Notes: a model not told the origin generated them from the sequence alone. A stretch of DNA of 23,796 nucleotides from CAYJBH01 sp964368815 (GCA_964368815.1 CAYJDA010000035.1:1-23796), one strand, 5' to 3'; shown: positions 14,432-21,778, numbered from the stretch's first letter. Made by a program: numbers and translations.

Positions 14432-14549
14432 AACGACTTCCCCCATCAAACGGAGATAACCGCCCCGAAAGCTGACGCGGTTTCTCCCAATTTATACATC
14501 CGTTACAGGGTGGATTATCCAATCCACATCCACCTATATAACAACCCAT
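14355..14549 (-). CDS. Small cysteine-rich ORF in the phage-like module
   Basis: This ORF could encode 64 residues with four cysteines near the N-terminus (C3, C8, C15, C18, including PPCNGC), a possible metal-binding knot. It starts 5 bases after the preceding stop, so it fills the gap in the operon exactly, which favours it. Against it, it overlaps the next gene by 77 bases and no good ribosome binding site is visible. No family recognised. Confidence 0.4.
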   Translation of the reverse strand: MGCYIGGCGLDNPPCNGCINWEKPRQLSGRLSPFDGGSRYGENFKEWDRLFSAGRYHEREDTAD

Positions 14550-14554
14550 ATTAT

Positions 14555-14887
14555 TTAAAACTTTTTAGCAGGCAAATGTTTTCCGTTGCCGCAGTAGGGA
14601 CAGCTCATCCATTTAAGGCTTACCAATCTTCTGCAATAGGCACAGTTAGCATCAGCTATTATATGTATCAATAACGGATCACCCCTTCGCTTTGCAAGGT
14701 ATAACCTATCTTTATACACTACCTCCGGCTCGGCTTTTGCCTCCGGCATAGCCTTTTCCTCAAGCCTACCCCCCATCGCGATGTTTAGGCTATCCGAAAT
14801 TTCACCGCTGCCAAACCTCCTAAGCTGCTCCATCATTTCATCAACCTCTCTGCGAATTCTCTGTTCGGTATTTAACATTCCTATCAT
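14555..14887 (-). CDS. Zinc-ribbon protein of unknown function, phage-like module
   Basis: This 110-residue protein starts with an alpha-helical charged segment (TEQRIRREVDEMMEQLRRFG) and ends in a zinc ribbon with two CxxC knuckles, CAYC and CPYC (C82, C85, C96, C99). The start at 14887 is set by AAAGGGG 6 bases upstream; a longer frame up to 14923 lacks a ribosome site. It is the first gene after a perfect-consensus promoter and probably cotranscribed with the replication-like gene. Zinc-ribbon proteins of this size occur in phage early regions, but no function is known to me. Confidence 0.65.
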   Translation of the reverse strand: MIGMLNTEQRIRREVDEMMEQLRRFGSGEISDSLNIAMGGRLEEKAMPEAKAEPEVVYKDRLYLAKRRGDPLLIHIIADANCAYCRRLVSLKWMSCPYCGNGKHLPAKKF

Positions 14888-14953
14888 TTTCAACCCCTTT
14901 CGACAAAGTTTCTTTAAAAGCAACCATAAGTTAATATGTTACTTGTCGCGTGT

Positions 14954-14982
14954 ATTATACCAGACAATCCGTCTCTTGTCAA
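14954..14982 (-). promoter_or_regulatory. Perfect-consensus sigma-A promoter of the phage-like module
   Basis: On the minus strand: TTGACA (14977-14982), a 17-base spacer and TATAAT (14954-14959). The spacer contains AGAC-GGATT-GTCT. Upstream of the -35 lie TTTGTC (14991-14996), GTTTG-TTG-CAAAC (14997-15009) and GACAAA (15015-15020), which could be operators. Confidence 0.85.
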
Positions 14983-15041
14983 GTATTAATTTTGTCGTTT
15001 GTTGCAAACAAGGTGACAAATGTTGTGAATTTTTTCCCTAC

Positions 15042-15087
15042 ATCATAAAAACCCCTCCCGCAAAAACAAGTTTTTGCAGGAGGGGTT
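15042..15087 (-). terminator. Rho-independent terminator of the sugar operon
   Basis: Read on the minus strand, AACCCCTCC pairs with GGAGGGGTT (15079-15087 with 15050-15058), then one C/A mismatch, then a GCAAAAA/TTTTTGC inner stem with a 4-base loop, followed by TTTT. It lies about 30 bases after the stop of the last operon gene. Confidence 0.92.
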
Positions 15088-15115
15088 CAGGTACTAAGAT
15101 GTTGCTCAGCAGGAA

Positions 15116-16714
15116 TTACAGTTCGCTAACAACCTTACGAACTGCGCCTTTGCCCTTTATCATTTCGCAAAATAGCTGTTCAATCCTGTCGGATAATCCA
15201 CACGCCACCAAATCCACGCCAAATATATCCGGGTTAGATAAGATTGATTTAAGCTCGCCGTTATAACTACCGCCCAGCGTTATGGATTTTAGTTTCTCGG
15301 TTAGCTCTTCTTTTAATGGGTCGGCACTTGTTTCGAATGCATCGCCATTGTCGTCTACCGCTAACAGATATCTAAACCAACCTGCAATAGCCATAGGAAT
15401 TCCCTTTAGGCTATCAACCGAGAGATTATCGCTTTTTAGATATGCTTTTATCGTTTCGCCGTATCTTATTCCCACCTTTTGCGAGGTGTCGGTCGCTATA
15501 CGCTGTGGGTCATCCGGAACGAAGGGATTTTTTAGTCGCTCGTTTATAACCTCGTCGATAAAAGCTTTAGGGCTAATTATCTTGGGATCAACAACCACCG
15601 GTAGCCCCTCTTTATATCCTATAGTGTTAACCAAATTCAACAGGTCGGGGTCCTTCATCTCGTTAAAGATTCTATCGTATCCCAAAACCCGTCCAAACAC
15701 TGCAAGTGCAGTATGTAGCGGATTAAGGCAGGTTGTTACCTTCATGGTCTCGGTGTTGTTTACGGTGTCTCTGTCGGTGACATAAACTCCTCCGTCCTCT
15801 AAAGGTGGGCGGCCGTTCGGGAACTTATCCTCGATAACAAGATATTCCGGTATTTCGGCATTAACGAATGGAGCTATAAATGTTCCCTTATCGGTAATTA
15901 TGGGGGACATACCCTCAATATTAAGGCGGGTAAGCTCATCCTCTATTCCCTTATCGGGTCGGGGTGTGATTTTATCTATCATGGAGATGGGGAAGGACAC
16001 CTTCTCCTCATTTTCGAGATAGTAAATAAAGTCGGCGCCTACAAAACCCTTTATCTCCCAACAGCGGGCAATCTCTATTACCGAAGCCTTTAGCCTGTCG
16101 CCGTTATGGCTACAGTTATCCATGCTGCAAACGGCAACCGGAAATCCACCGGCAACAAACCTTGCATAAAGCAGAGCGGCAATAATACTCATAACGTGAA
16201 TAGGTTTTTCTACCCCACTATCAATATCCTTTTTAACCGGGGCAATATAAGCGCCGTCCACAGTTTTTAGGCTATACCCTTTTTCGGTTATGGTTAGGCT
16301 TATCATCTGAAGTGATGGGTTTTCGAACGCCTTTTTTATCTTTTGATAGTCCTCTGTTTCTGCCGCCGCTTTATAGGCACGGCTAACCCCGGCGATAACC
16401 TCTTTTTCGATGTTTCCGTCTGCGGCAAGTCGCATTAACATGGTAAGATTATCGTATGGGGTGTAGATTTTATCGATAATATCAAAATCGAAGCTGTCTA
16501 CCGCAATAATTCCGGTGTCTTCACTGCCTTTGTTTAGCATCTCCTGATTTATTCTTGCAATAAAACCACGAAAGATGTTTCCCGCTCCGAAATGTATCCA
16601 CCGAGGGCGTTCATCGGTATTTTTTCCTATCTGTGGTATATCGAATGCGGGAATTTTTACGCCAATTTCTTCCCACTGTGCTTTATTATTTAGCTCTGCG
16701 ATATTTAATTTCAT
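15116..16714 (-). CDS. Mannitol dehydrogenase/fructuronate reductase family protein
   Basis: This is a cytosolic NAD(H)-dependent polyol long-chain dehydrogenase that interconverts a keto-sugar (fructose, fructuronate, tagaturonate or similar) and its alcohol. The 532 residues show the N-terminal nucleotide loop HFGAGNIFRGF (41-51), SMDNCSHNGD (197-206) and the family's catalytic K-x5-N-x2-H (K325, N331, H334). The C-terminal DPQRIATDTSQKV (402-414) is also conserved. Length fits UxuB-like members. AGGAG lies 5 bases before the ATG. It is the last gene of the seven-gene sugar operon, 23 bases after the TIM-barrel gene. No UxuA or KdgK is nearby, so hexuronate catabolism is not shown; the exact substrate remains open. 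Confidence 0.9.
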   Translation of the reverse strand: MKLNIAELNNKAQWEEIGVKIPAFDIPQIGKNTDERPRWIHFGAGNIFRGFIARINQEMLNKGSEDTGIIAVDSFDFDIIDKIYTPYDNLTMLMRLAADGNIEKEVIAGVSRAYKAAAETEDYQKIKKAFENPSLQMISLTITEKGYSLKTVDGAYIAPVKKDIDSGVEKPIHVMSIIAALLYARFVAGGFPVAVCSMDNCSHNGDRLKASVIEIARCWEIKGFVGADFIYYLENEEKVSFPISMIDKITPRPDKGIEDELTRLNIEGMSPIITDKGTFIAPFVNAEIPEYLVIEDKFPNGRPPLEDGGVYVTDRDTVNNTETMKVTTCLNPLHTALAVFGRVLGYDRIFNEMKDPDLLNLVNTIGYKEGLPVVVDPKIISPKAFIDEVINERLKNPFVPDDPQRIATDTSQKVGIRYGETIKAYLKSDNLSVDSLKGIPMAIAGWFRYLLAVDDNGDAFETSADPLKEELTEKLKSITLGGSYNGELKSILSNPDIFGVDLVACGLSDRIEQLFCEMIKGKGAVRKVVSEL

Positions 16715-16737
16715 TATTACTCCTACTGTTATACAGC

Positions 16738-17586
16738 CTAAAACAGCTGATGATATCCTAACTCTTTAATTTTATCTGCCGAACGTTTTATGCAAACAAA
16801 AGGATCTTCGCCATAGGTATTGTCCTGCTCAACAAACATATACTTTGCTTCAATAGCAAGTCCGGCATCAATTATTGCAGGCATATTTAGCGAGCCGTCG
16901 CCAACCGTTCCAAACCTGATTACATTGCTAAATGCATTAAATCGTCCTGCAAAATCATCCTTTTCAATTCCGGAAAAATCCGGTGCTACCACCTTGTAAT
17001 CCTTTAGATGGATAAGCCGAGCACGAGAGCCGTAATCCTTAATAACCCCAACAGGATCGGCGCCGCCACGCTGAATCCAGTGAACGTCCAACTCAAACCC
17101 TAACAACTCGGTGCTGTCCCTCATGATGTCCAGCATGAATTTATCATCATATTTAATAAACTCAATATGATGGTTATGGTAATAAAGTTCTATGCCGTGT
17201 TCCTTTAAACGACTGGCATAATCGTCGCAAATTTTTGAAAATTCCAGTGCCTTTTCCTTTGCGCCAATATACTCAGAGGGAAGCATACCTATACGCAAAA
17301 ATTTACAGTTTAAAAATTTGCAATCGGCAACAATTTTATCAAAATGTGTCGAGAGCGATTCGGCGCCCGGCATGGGTGGCAAAACGGAGGCACTACAGGC
17401 GGCAACTTCTACACCAAACTCATCGCAGGCTCTTTTTGTTTCTCTAACCGTTTCTTCGCTCATCTCAATTTGGGACATCTCGATACAGGGATAGCCTATT
17501 TCTTTTACCCTTTTAATTACGCTGTATACACCCTCTTTTTTCACTTCTTCGCGAAAAATCATCATCTGAATTCCGACCTTCGCCAT
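16738..17586 (-). CDS. TIM-barrel sugar isomerase/epimerase
   Basis: This cytosolic, probably divalent-metal-dependent enzyme belongs to the xylose isomerase-like (AP endonuclease 2) fold used by sugar epimerases, inosose dehydratase and some 3-keto-glycoside enzymes. The 282 residues display YHNHHIEF (136-143), ELDVHWIQRGG (165-175), HLKDYK (193-198), VGDG (228-231) and VEQD (252-255). From these E142, D167, H193 and E253 are candidate metal ligands. AGGGGG 6 bases before the ATG lies in the end of the upstream oxidoreductase gene, with a 1-base gap between the two frames, so translation is coupled. Pairing with Gfo/Idh oxidoreductases is a known arrangement in keto-sugar and keto-glycoside pathways. 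Confidence 0.85.
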   Translation of the reverse strand: MAKVGIQMMIFREEVKKEGVYSVIKRVKEIGYPCIEMSQIEMSEETVRETKRACDEFGVEVAACSASVLPPMPGAESLSTHFDKIVADCKFLNCKFLRIGMLPSEYIGAKEKALEFSKICDDYASRLKEHGIELYYHNHHIEFIKYDDKFMLDIMRDSTELLGFELDVHWIQRGGADPVGVIKDYGSRARLIHLKDYKVVAPDFSGIEKDDFAGRFNAFSNVIRFGTVGDGSLNMPAIIDAGLAIEAKYMFVEQDNTYGEDPFVCIKRSADKIKELGYHQLF

Positions 17587-17587
17587 A

Positions 17588-18772
17588 TTAGCCCCCTATT
17601 TTTTCGTTAAGCTTTTCGAGGAAGAAATCCTCGTTAAAATCTATGTCTACCTCTTCACCAAGCCAGCTTGAAAGGTGGATTGCGTTGGCAAGGCGAACGC
17701 CGTTTATTCCATCCGAGCCCGGAGCAATAAGCGGTGTTTTATGTAAAATATTTGCTGCGAAGTTTCTTAAAATATCGGCATGCTGTTTTCCCCATGCATT
17801 TGGAAACTCAACAACTTCCTCATCGTATAGCTCAGAGCCTTCGGAGGATGCACCGCCCATTAGCTTAAATACCGCTTGTAAATCCTTTATCTCGGCATCT
17901 ATCTGTTGTTCGGGTTTTTTAAGTATTTTAACCGTGGCAACACTGGAATTATCTACAACTATTTTGCCATTATCGCCATGTATTTCCAAACGATCGGTTC
18001 CCAACAGGTCATGAGTACAGGTGATTAATGCTCCGGTTGCACCGTTTTCGTAGGTAAAAAGCGCCGTAACCTCGTCTTCAACCTCGATATCTCTTTTAAA
18101 TCCGTATCCGCATTTTGAGTAAACCTTTTTTGGCATTCCGCAAAGCCACTGGATAAGGTCTATCTGATGCGGCGCTTGATTTACCAAAACTCCGCCACCT
18201 TCTTCCTTCCATGTTGCTCGCCAGGAGGACATATTATAGTAAGCCTGCGGGCGATACCAGCTTGTTATTATCCAGTTAGTGCGTCGAATTGCTCCCAATG
18301 CGCCGCTGTCGATAATTTCCTTTAGCCGTTGATACAGGGGGTTCATGCGTTGATTAAAGAATACTGCAAAGGTTAAATTCGGCTTGGCCTTTGATGCCTC
18401 GATAACCTCTTTAACCTGCTTTGTATATACACCTGCAGGTTTTTCAAGCAGTACATGAAGGTCTCTTTTTAGTGCCTCTATACCAATAACCGGATGTAGA
18501 TAATGCGGAACCGTTGTTATAACTGCGTCAACCAGTCCGCTATCCATCATCTCGATATAGTCGCTAAACACAGGAATGTTAGGAAACAGCTCCTTTAAGC
18601 GCTCAACCTTTTTGGGGTCGATATCGCAAAAAGCGCCTACCTCCATGCCATCGATTTCCAGGCCGGTTAGGTCGTCACCGCCGCCCGGGTTAACCTTTAC
18701 GCCGGTTAATAAATAGGTGTAAAAACCACCCTGCTGACCGATTCCGATAATGCCGAGTCTTACCTTTTTCAT
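17588..18772 (-). CDS. Gfo/Idh/MocA oxidoreductase, WYRP-type, first of two
   Basis: This is a cytosolic NAD(P)-dependent sugar oxidoreductase. The 394 residues have a nucleotide loop GIGQQGGFY (10-18), EKP (110-112), a WYRPQAYY motif (172-179) and NQAPHQIDL (198-206) with the likely catalytic His at 202. The start at 18772 is set by GGGGGA 6 bases upstream; an in-frame start at 18838 would add 22 poorly conserved residues. It is about 60 residues longer than the upstream paralogue, with an insertion after the nucleotide loop (about 25-42) and a long C-terminus. A 78-base gap with an inverted repeat separates the two genes. The substrate is unknown; oxidation of a hydroxyl to a keto group is expected. 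Confidence 0.88.
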   Translation of the reverse strand: MKKVRLGIIGIGQQGGFYTYLLTGVKVNPGGGDDLTGLEIDGMEVGAFCDIDPKKVERLKELFPNIPVFSDYIEMMDSGLVDAVITTVPHYLHPVIGIEALKRDLHVLLEKPAGVYTKQVKEVIEASKAKPNLTFAVFFNQRMNPLYQRLKEIIDSGALGAIRRTNWIITSWYRPQAYYNMSSWRATWKEEGGGVLVNQAPHQIDLIQWLCGMPKKVYSKCGYGFKRDIEVEDEVTALFTYENGATGALITCTHDLLGTDRLEIHGDNGKIVVDNSSVATVKILKKPEQQIDAEIKDLQAVFKLMGGASSEGSELYDEEVVEFPNAWGKQHADILRNFAANILHKTPLIAPGSDGINGVRLANAIHLSSWLGEEVDIDFNEDFFLEKLNEKIGG

Positions 18773-18800
18773 ATTAATTCCCCCAAATATAATGTTGAGC

Positions 18801-18839
18801 ATTGAAAAACTAAGGGGTTTGCGAAGCCGTATTTTCAAT
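18801..18839. repeat. Intercistronic inverted repeat in the sugar operon
   Basis: ATTGAAAA (18801-18808) pairs with TTTTCAAT (18832-18839) around a 23-base centre. It sits in the only sizeable gap within the operon, between the two Gfo/Idh genes. No T-tract follows on the minus strand, so it is more likely an mRNA stability or processing element than a terminator. Confidence 0.4.
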
Positions 18840-18850
18840 ACCCTCTGTTA

Positions 18851-19849
18851 CTATATTAATATTTCCTCTCCGGTTTGCGAGGATAAAAACATTGCATCCA
18901 CAACCTTTATGCAGTGTGCCGCCTGAACAACGCTTATGTAGTCGTTAGTGTTTTGTTCTATGGCTTGATAAAATTTACTAATTGCCGTAAAATGGCTTGA
19001 ACCGTAGTAGCTTTTTTCGCCGGATTGAACGGAGTTGTTACAGATTGTTTCCCATTCTCTTTCAGATTTATTTCTAATATAAAGTTGCTCGTCGGCAATT
19101 TTAAAGGTAGCCTCTTCAAAAATCAGCTCCAGCTCAACCGAGGAGTTATCTCGGTATGCCGTTGTTGCAAAGAAGAATGCATTACCCTCGTTTTTATAGC
19201 CGAGCCTTGCCATAACGCTATCCTCAATCTCGGTTTGTTTAACCGAGAAGTTGGCAACCTTTGCCTCTACCGAGGAAAATTCGTCAACAAGATAATAGAG
19301 CAAATCCAACGTATGAATAGCCTGGTTAAGCAAAACACCGCTTCCCGCAAGCGCACGAACTCCTCTCCAGGGCGCCTCCTCGTAATAGGACATAGGTCTA
19401 TACCATGTTAACAGCCCTTTAGAGCCTAAAAATTTTCCATGCCCACCCTCGTTAACGATTTCTTTAAGTCGCATAACCGTGTTATTATATCTGTTCTGCA
19501 GACATACTCCAACTTTTACGCCGGTTTGCTTTTCGATATCAAAAAGTTTTTCTGCCTCGTTGTAGCTGATGGCTACCGGTTTTTCGGTAAAAACATGTAC
19601 TCCTTTTTTTGCGCAGCTAATCGCTACCTCAACATGAAGATGGTGCGGCAGGCAAATGTGGACACAGTCGGGTTTTTCCAACTCCAATAATTCCACGTAA
19701 TCGGTATAAAAATTAATGCCGGGGTAGTTCTCTCCCCTGCTCTTATCTATATCGCATACTGCACAAAGCCGAGCCGAATCAATCCTCTCGATTGAATCTA
19801 TATGGGTGCCTGAAATTGTTCCGAGACCAATAATCGCTACATTTAGCAT
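18851..19849 (-). CDS. Gfo/Idh/MocA oxidoreductase, WYRP-type, second of two
   Basis: This is a cytosolic NAD(P)-dependent sugar oxidoreductase of 332 residues. Seen are the nucleotide loop GLGTISGTH (8-16), EKP (89-91), WYRPMSYY (149-156) and NQAIHTLDL (175-183) with the likely catalytic His at 179. The WYRPxxYY...WR stretch is shared with the downstream oxidoreductase, so the two are paralogues of one subfamily rather than unrelated members, perhaps acting on the same molecule in opposite directions or as partners. A strong AAAGGAG ribosome site precedes the ATG. It lies 17 bases after the SdpI-like gene. Confidence 0.88.
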   Translation of the reverse strand: MLNVAIIGLGTISGTHIDSIERIDSARLCAVCDIDKSRGENYPGINFYTDYVELLELEKPDCVHICLPHHLHVEVAISCAKKGVHVFTEKPVAISYNEAEKLFDIEKQTGVKVGVCLQNRYNNTVMRLKEIVNEGGHGKFLGSKGLLTWYRPMSYYEEAPWRGVRALAGSGVLLNQAIHTLDLLYYLVDEFSSVEAKVANFSVKQTEIEDSVMARLGYKNEGNAFFFATTAYRDNSSVELELIFEEATFKIADEQLYIRNKSEREWETICNNSVQSGEKSYYGSSHFTAISKFYQAIEQNTNDYISVVQAAHCIKVVDAMFLSSQTGEEILI

Positions 19850-19866
19850 GGATTTCTCCTTTGATA

Positions 19867-20226
19867 TTAATCAAGTTTTTTCTTTAATGCTCTTTCGGTA
19901 AGTATTATGCTAAGAACAAAGCCAACCAGCTCCACCGTAACCATAGCGATGGACAGCATTCCGATAAGCTCGCTATCCTTTCCGATTAGGTAAATCATGC
20001 AGATAACTGTAAGTATTCCCAGTATAATACCCTCAATAAACCATATCTTGCCAAATACAAGATGAGCAAATACCCAGCTCTCGTTACTGTTTAACGAACG
20101 TTTAGTTTTGTATCCGAAGATATATCCATAACCCGGGGCAAACCTTCTAAAGGTGTTGCCAAACGATATCATTGTTATCGGCAGGGCAATTAGTGCAATA
20201 AAAATTACCGCCCAGTAGGATGTCAT
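19867..20226 (-). CDS. SdpI-like membrane protein
   Basis: This 119-residue protein has three membrane helices (about 4-22, 58-80 and 86-109). Between the first two is a cytoplasmic stretch FGYKTKRSLNSNESWVFAH (37-55) that matches the hallmark G-Y-R/K-T-x-R-S...W-x-x-A region of SdpI proteins. In Bacillus subtilis SdpI gives immunity to the SdpC toxin and sequesters the regulator SdpR; most relatives have no known toxin. No SdpC or SdpR homologue is present here. AGGAAGGTG 5 bases before the ATG is a strong ribosome site. It sits within the sugar operon, 14 bases after the RpiB-like gene, an unusual place for an immunity protein, and might serve in signalling or transport. Confidence 0.8.
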   Translation of the reverse strand: MTSYWAVIFIALIALPITMISFGNTFRRFAPGYGYIFGYKTKRSLNSNESWVFAHLVFGKIWFIEGIILGILTVICMIYLIGKDSELIGMLSIAMVTVELVGFVLSIILTERALKKKLD

Positions 20227-20240
20227 GTAAACACCTTCCT

Positions 20241-20693
20241 TTAAATATCTATCCCGTTTTCTATAGCTGAAATCTGAGCAACACGGTCTTTATGCCGTGT
20301 AACATTTGAAAATTCGGTACTTAAAAAAGTTTTAACAATATCAAGCGCAACCTCAAATCCAACCACCCTGGCACCCAGTGCCAGCATATTTGCATCGTTG
20401 TGCTCACGGGTTAGCCTTGCCGAAGTCGGCTCGCTGCAAAGCGCACAGCGTATCCCTTTAACCTTGTTTGCGGCAAGCGAAATTCCTATTCCTGTTCCGC
20501 AGATAACAATTCCGCGCTCATAGTCGCCGTTTGCAACCGCCTTTGCTGCACGATGGCCGTATTCTGCATAGCTGCAACTCTCGGAGCTGTTTGTTCCAAG
20601 GTCGTCGCAGTCATGCCCAAGCTCGGAAATAAGTCGCTTAATCTCCTCCTTTAAGGCAGGGCCCGCATGGTCGCTGGCGATAACAATTTTCAT
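20241..20693 (-). CDS. rpiB: RpiB/LacAB-type sugar phosphate isomerase
   Basis: This cytosolic aldose-ketose isomerase is predicted to interconvert ribose 5-phosphate and ribulose 5-phosphate, or another sugar phosphate such as allose or galactose 6-phosphate. The 150 residues contain SDHAG (7-11), catalytic C65 in CGTGIG, H98 in REHNDANML, and the phosphate-binding R133 and R137 around RHKDR. This is the normal full length for RpiB. It lies 13 bases after the HAD phosphatase gene in the operon. Context with several redox and epimerase genes for sugars suggests a specialised role rather than the housekeeping pentose phosphate step, but the motifs alone cannot decide. Confidence 0.9.
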   Translation of the reverse strand: MKIVIASDHAGPALKEEIKRLISELGHDCDDLGTNSSESCSYAEYGHRAAKAVANGDYERGIVICGTGIGISLAANKVKGIRCALCSEPTSARLTREHNDANMLALGARVVGFEVALDIVKTFLSTEFSNVTRHKDRVAQISAIENGIDI

Positions 20694-20706
20694 GATTTTA
20701 TTCCCT

Positions 20707-21504
20707 TTATCTTAGTATTTTGCGTTCGATATAATCGGCTACTCCGTCCTGCATGTTAGAAAGGGTAACATCGGTGCATATTGCCTTGATATCCTCCTTG
20801 GCGTTGCCCATTGCAACCGAAATGCCTGCCGCTTTTAACATAGGTAGGTCATTATATCCATCACCAAAGGCAACGGAATCGGCAATATCAAAGCCGTAAT
20901 ATTCACATAGTTTTTTTAGGGCTGTTCCTTTAGAAACATCATGGTTAACAAACTCTAAAAGGCAGGGGCCTGAGGTGTAAACGTTCATTCTCCCCTCAAA
21001 TCTTTTCGACATATCAACCCGCCACTGCTCCGTCGTTTCCGGATCGGGACCTATCCACAGAACTTTACGAAGCGCAAGTGTCGAGAGCACTACATCCTCT
21101 TGATAAAGTATCTCTGAACGCGACATTGAATGGTATTCTCGGGTTGCGGCATTATCGGCAGAAAGAATAAGCCGATTACTCTCCCAAGCAACCGAGGCGC
21201 CGCACATATCATGGCCGAGAAAAAATGCCTCGTTAGCACTCTCGCTATCCAAAACATTTTCATATATTGGCTTAGCACCAAGACTTGGTATTATTTCCGC
21301 GCCATTAAATGTTATTAACGGTAGGTCGAAACCAATCCTTTTAACAAAAGGAATCATTCCTATTGGGGGGCGGCCGGAGCTAAGGCAAAATATAACACCC
21401 TGCTCATTAAGCCGATTAAGCGTAGCAACGGTTCGCTCGGTAATTTTCCTGTCATTTGTAAGTAGCGTTCCGTCCATATCAGAGGCGATTAATTTTATTC
21501 CCAT
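20707..21504 (-). CDS. Cof-type HAD-IIB sugar phosphatase
   Basis: This cytosolic Mg-dependent phosphatase of the Cof/HAD-IIB class usually acts on sugar phosphates or flavin phosphates. The 265 residues show motif I with nucleophile D9 and D11 (SDMDGTLL), motif II (LSSGRPP, 41-47), a cap domain in the middle and motif IV FGDGYNDLPML near the C-terminus. It is the first gene of the operon; AAGGA lies 11 bases before the ATG, a rather long spacing. The promoter lies directly upstream at 21561-21589. It may dephosphorylate an intermediate made in this pathway or relieve sugar-phosphate stress. Confidence 0.92.
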   Translation of the reverse strand: MGIKLIASDMDGTLLTNDRKITERTVATLNRLNEQGVIFCLSSGRPPIGMIPFVKRIGFDLPLITFNGAEIIPSLGAKPIYENVLDSESANEAFFLGHDMCGASVAWESNRLILSADNAATREYHSMSRSEILYQEDVVLSTLALRKVLWIGPDPETTEQWRVDMSKRFEGRMNVYTSGPCLLEFVNHDVSKGTALKKLCEYYGFDIADSVAFGDGYNDLPMLKAAGISVAMGNAKEDIKAICTDVTLSNMQDGVADYIERKILR

Positions 21505-21531
21505 TGTAAAAACAATCCTTTAAAAAATAAT

Positions 21532-21552
21532 GCTGATACACATATAATCAGC
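21532..21552. promoter_or_regulatory. Inverted repeat at the start of the sugar operon transcript
   Basis: GCTGAT (21532-21537) and ATCAGC (21547-21552) are perfect arms around 9 bases. They sit just downstream of the predicted start point (about 21554), as expected of a repressor operator or a 5' mRNA hairpin. Confidence 0.45.
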
Positions 21553-21560
21553 CTTGTTAA

Positions 21561-21589
21561 ATTATAACTCCGAGCTTTTTTTTTGTCAA
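21561..21589 (-). promoter_or_regulatory. Perfect-consensus sigma-A promoter of the sugar operon
   Basis: On the minus strand: TTGACA (21584-21589), a 17-base spacer with an A-tract, and TATAAT (21561-21566). This is the only strong promoter seen for the seven genes down to 15116. Such a strong promoter usually implies control by repression. Confidence 0.88.
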
Positions 21590-21622
21590 GTAAAACCACA
21601 TTTTTCAGCACTATAAATTAAA

Positions 21623-21654
21623 CAAAAAAACACCAACTATTTCTAAGCCGGTGT
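21623..21654 (-). terminator. Rho-independent terminator after the lipoprotein gene
   Basis: On the minus strand ACACCGGCT pairs with AGTTGGTGT (9 bp with two G-U pairs, 7-base loop), followed by seven T. It insulates the sugar operon promoter from the genes upstream. Confidence 0.82.
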
Positions 21655-21696
21655 CTAATTTTGGAACAGCGAGGAAAGGTGGGGGACGGGGGACGG

Positions 21697-21723
21697 GGGG
21701 ACGTACATTATTTGTCACACTCA
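21697..21723 (+). repeat. Extragenic repeat, copy 1
   Basis: This 27-base unit, GGGGACGTACATT followed by ATTTGTCACACTCA, is identical to copy 2. It is preceded by a G-rich run of three GGGGGAC-like units (21681-21702). Confidence 0.85.
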
Positions 21724-21731
21724 GGGACGGT

Positions 21732-21758
21732 GGGGACGTACATTATTTGTCACACTCA
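21732..21758 (+). repeat. Extragenic repeat, copy 2
   Basis: A perfect direct repeat of copy 1, 35 bases further on and 20 bases from the end of the lipoprotein gene. Similarity to copy 4 continues beyond the 27 bases (CTCAAG, ATAT, TCAC). Confidence 0.85.
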
Positions 21759-21778
21759 AGCGATATCCTCACTGTCTC

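Noticed and set aside
13434..14887. Complete prophage or integrative element
   Set aside because: No integrase, portal, terminase, lysis or attachment sites are seen; only replication-type small genes are present.
15282..15785. 167-codon frame antisense to the mannitol dehydrogenase-type gene
   Set aside because: The opposite strand encodes a full-length, motif-complete enzyme; this frame is a by-product of its codon use.
18773..18850. Internal promoter or terminator in the sugar operon gap
   Set aside because: No -35/-10 pair of quality is seen on the minus strand and the inverted repeat lacks a following T-tract.
19867..20226. Toxin-immunity locus of the SdpABC/IR type
   Set aside because: No SdpC-like toxin, SdpAB maturation genes or SdpR regulator lie nearby.
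21697..21758. CRISPR-like array from two identical 27-base repeats
   Set aside because: There are only two direct copies, the other copies are far away and one is inverted, the unit is not a typical CRISPR repeat, and no cas genes are present.
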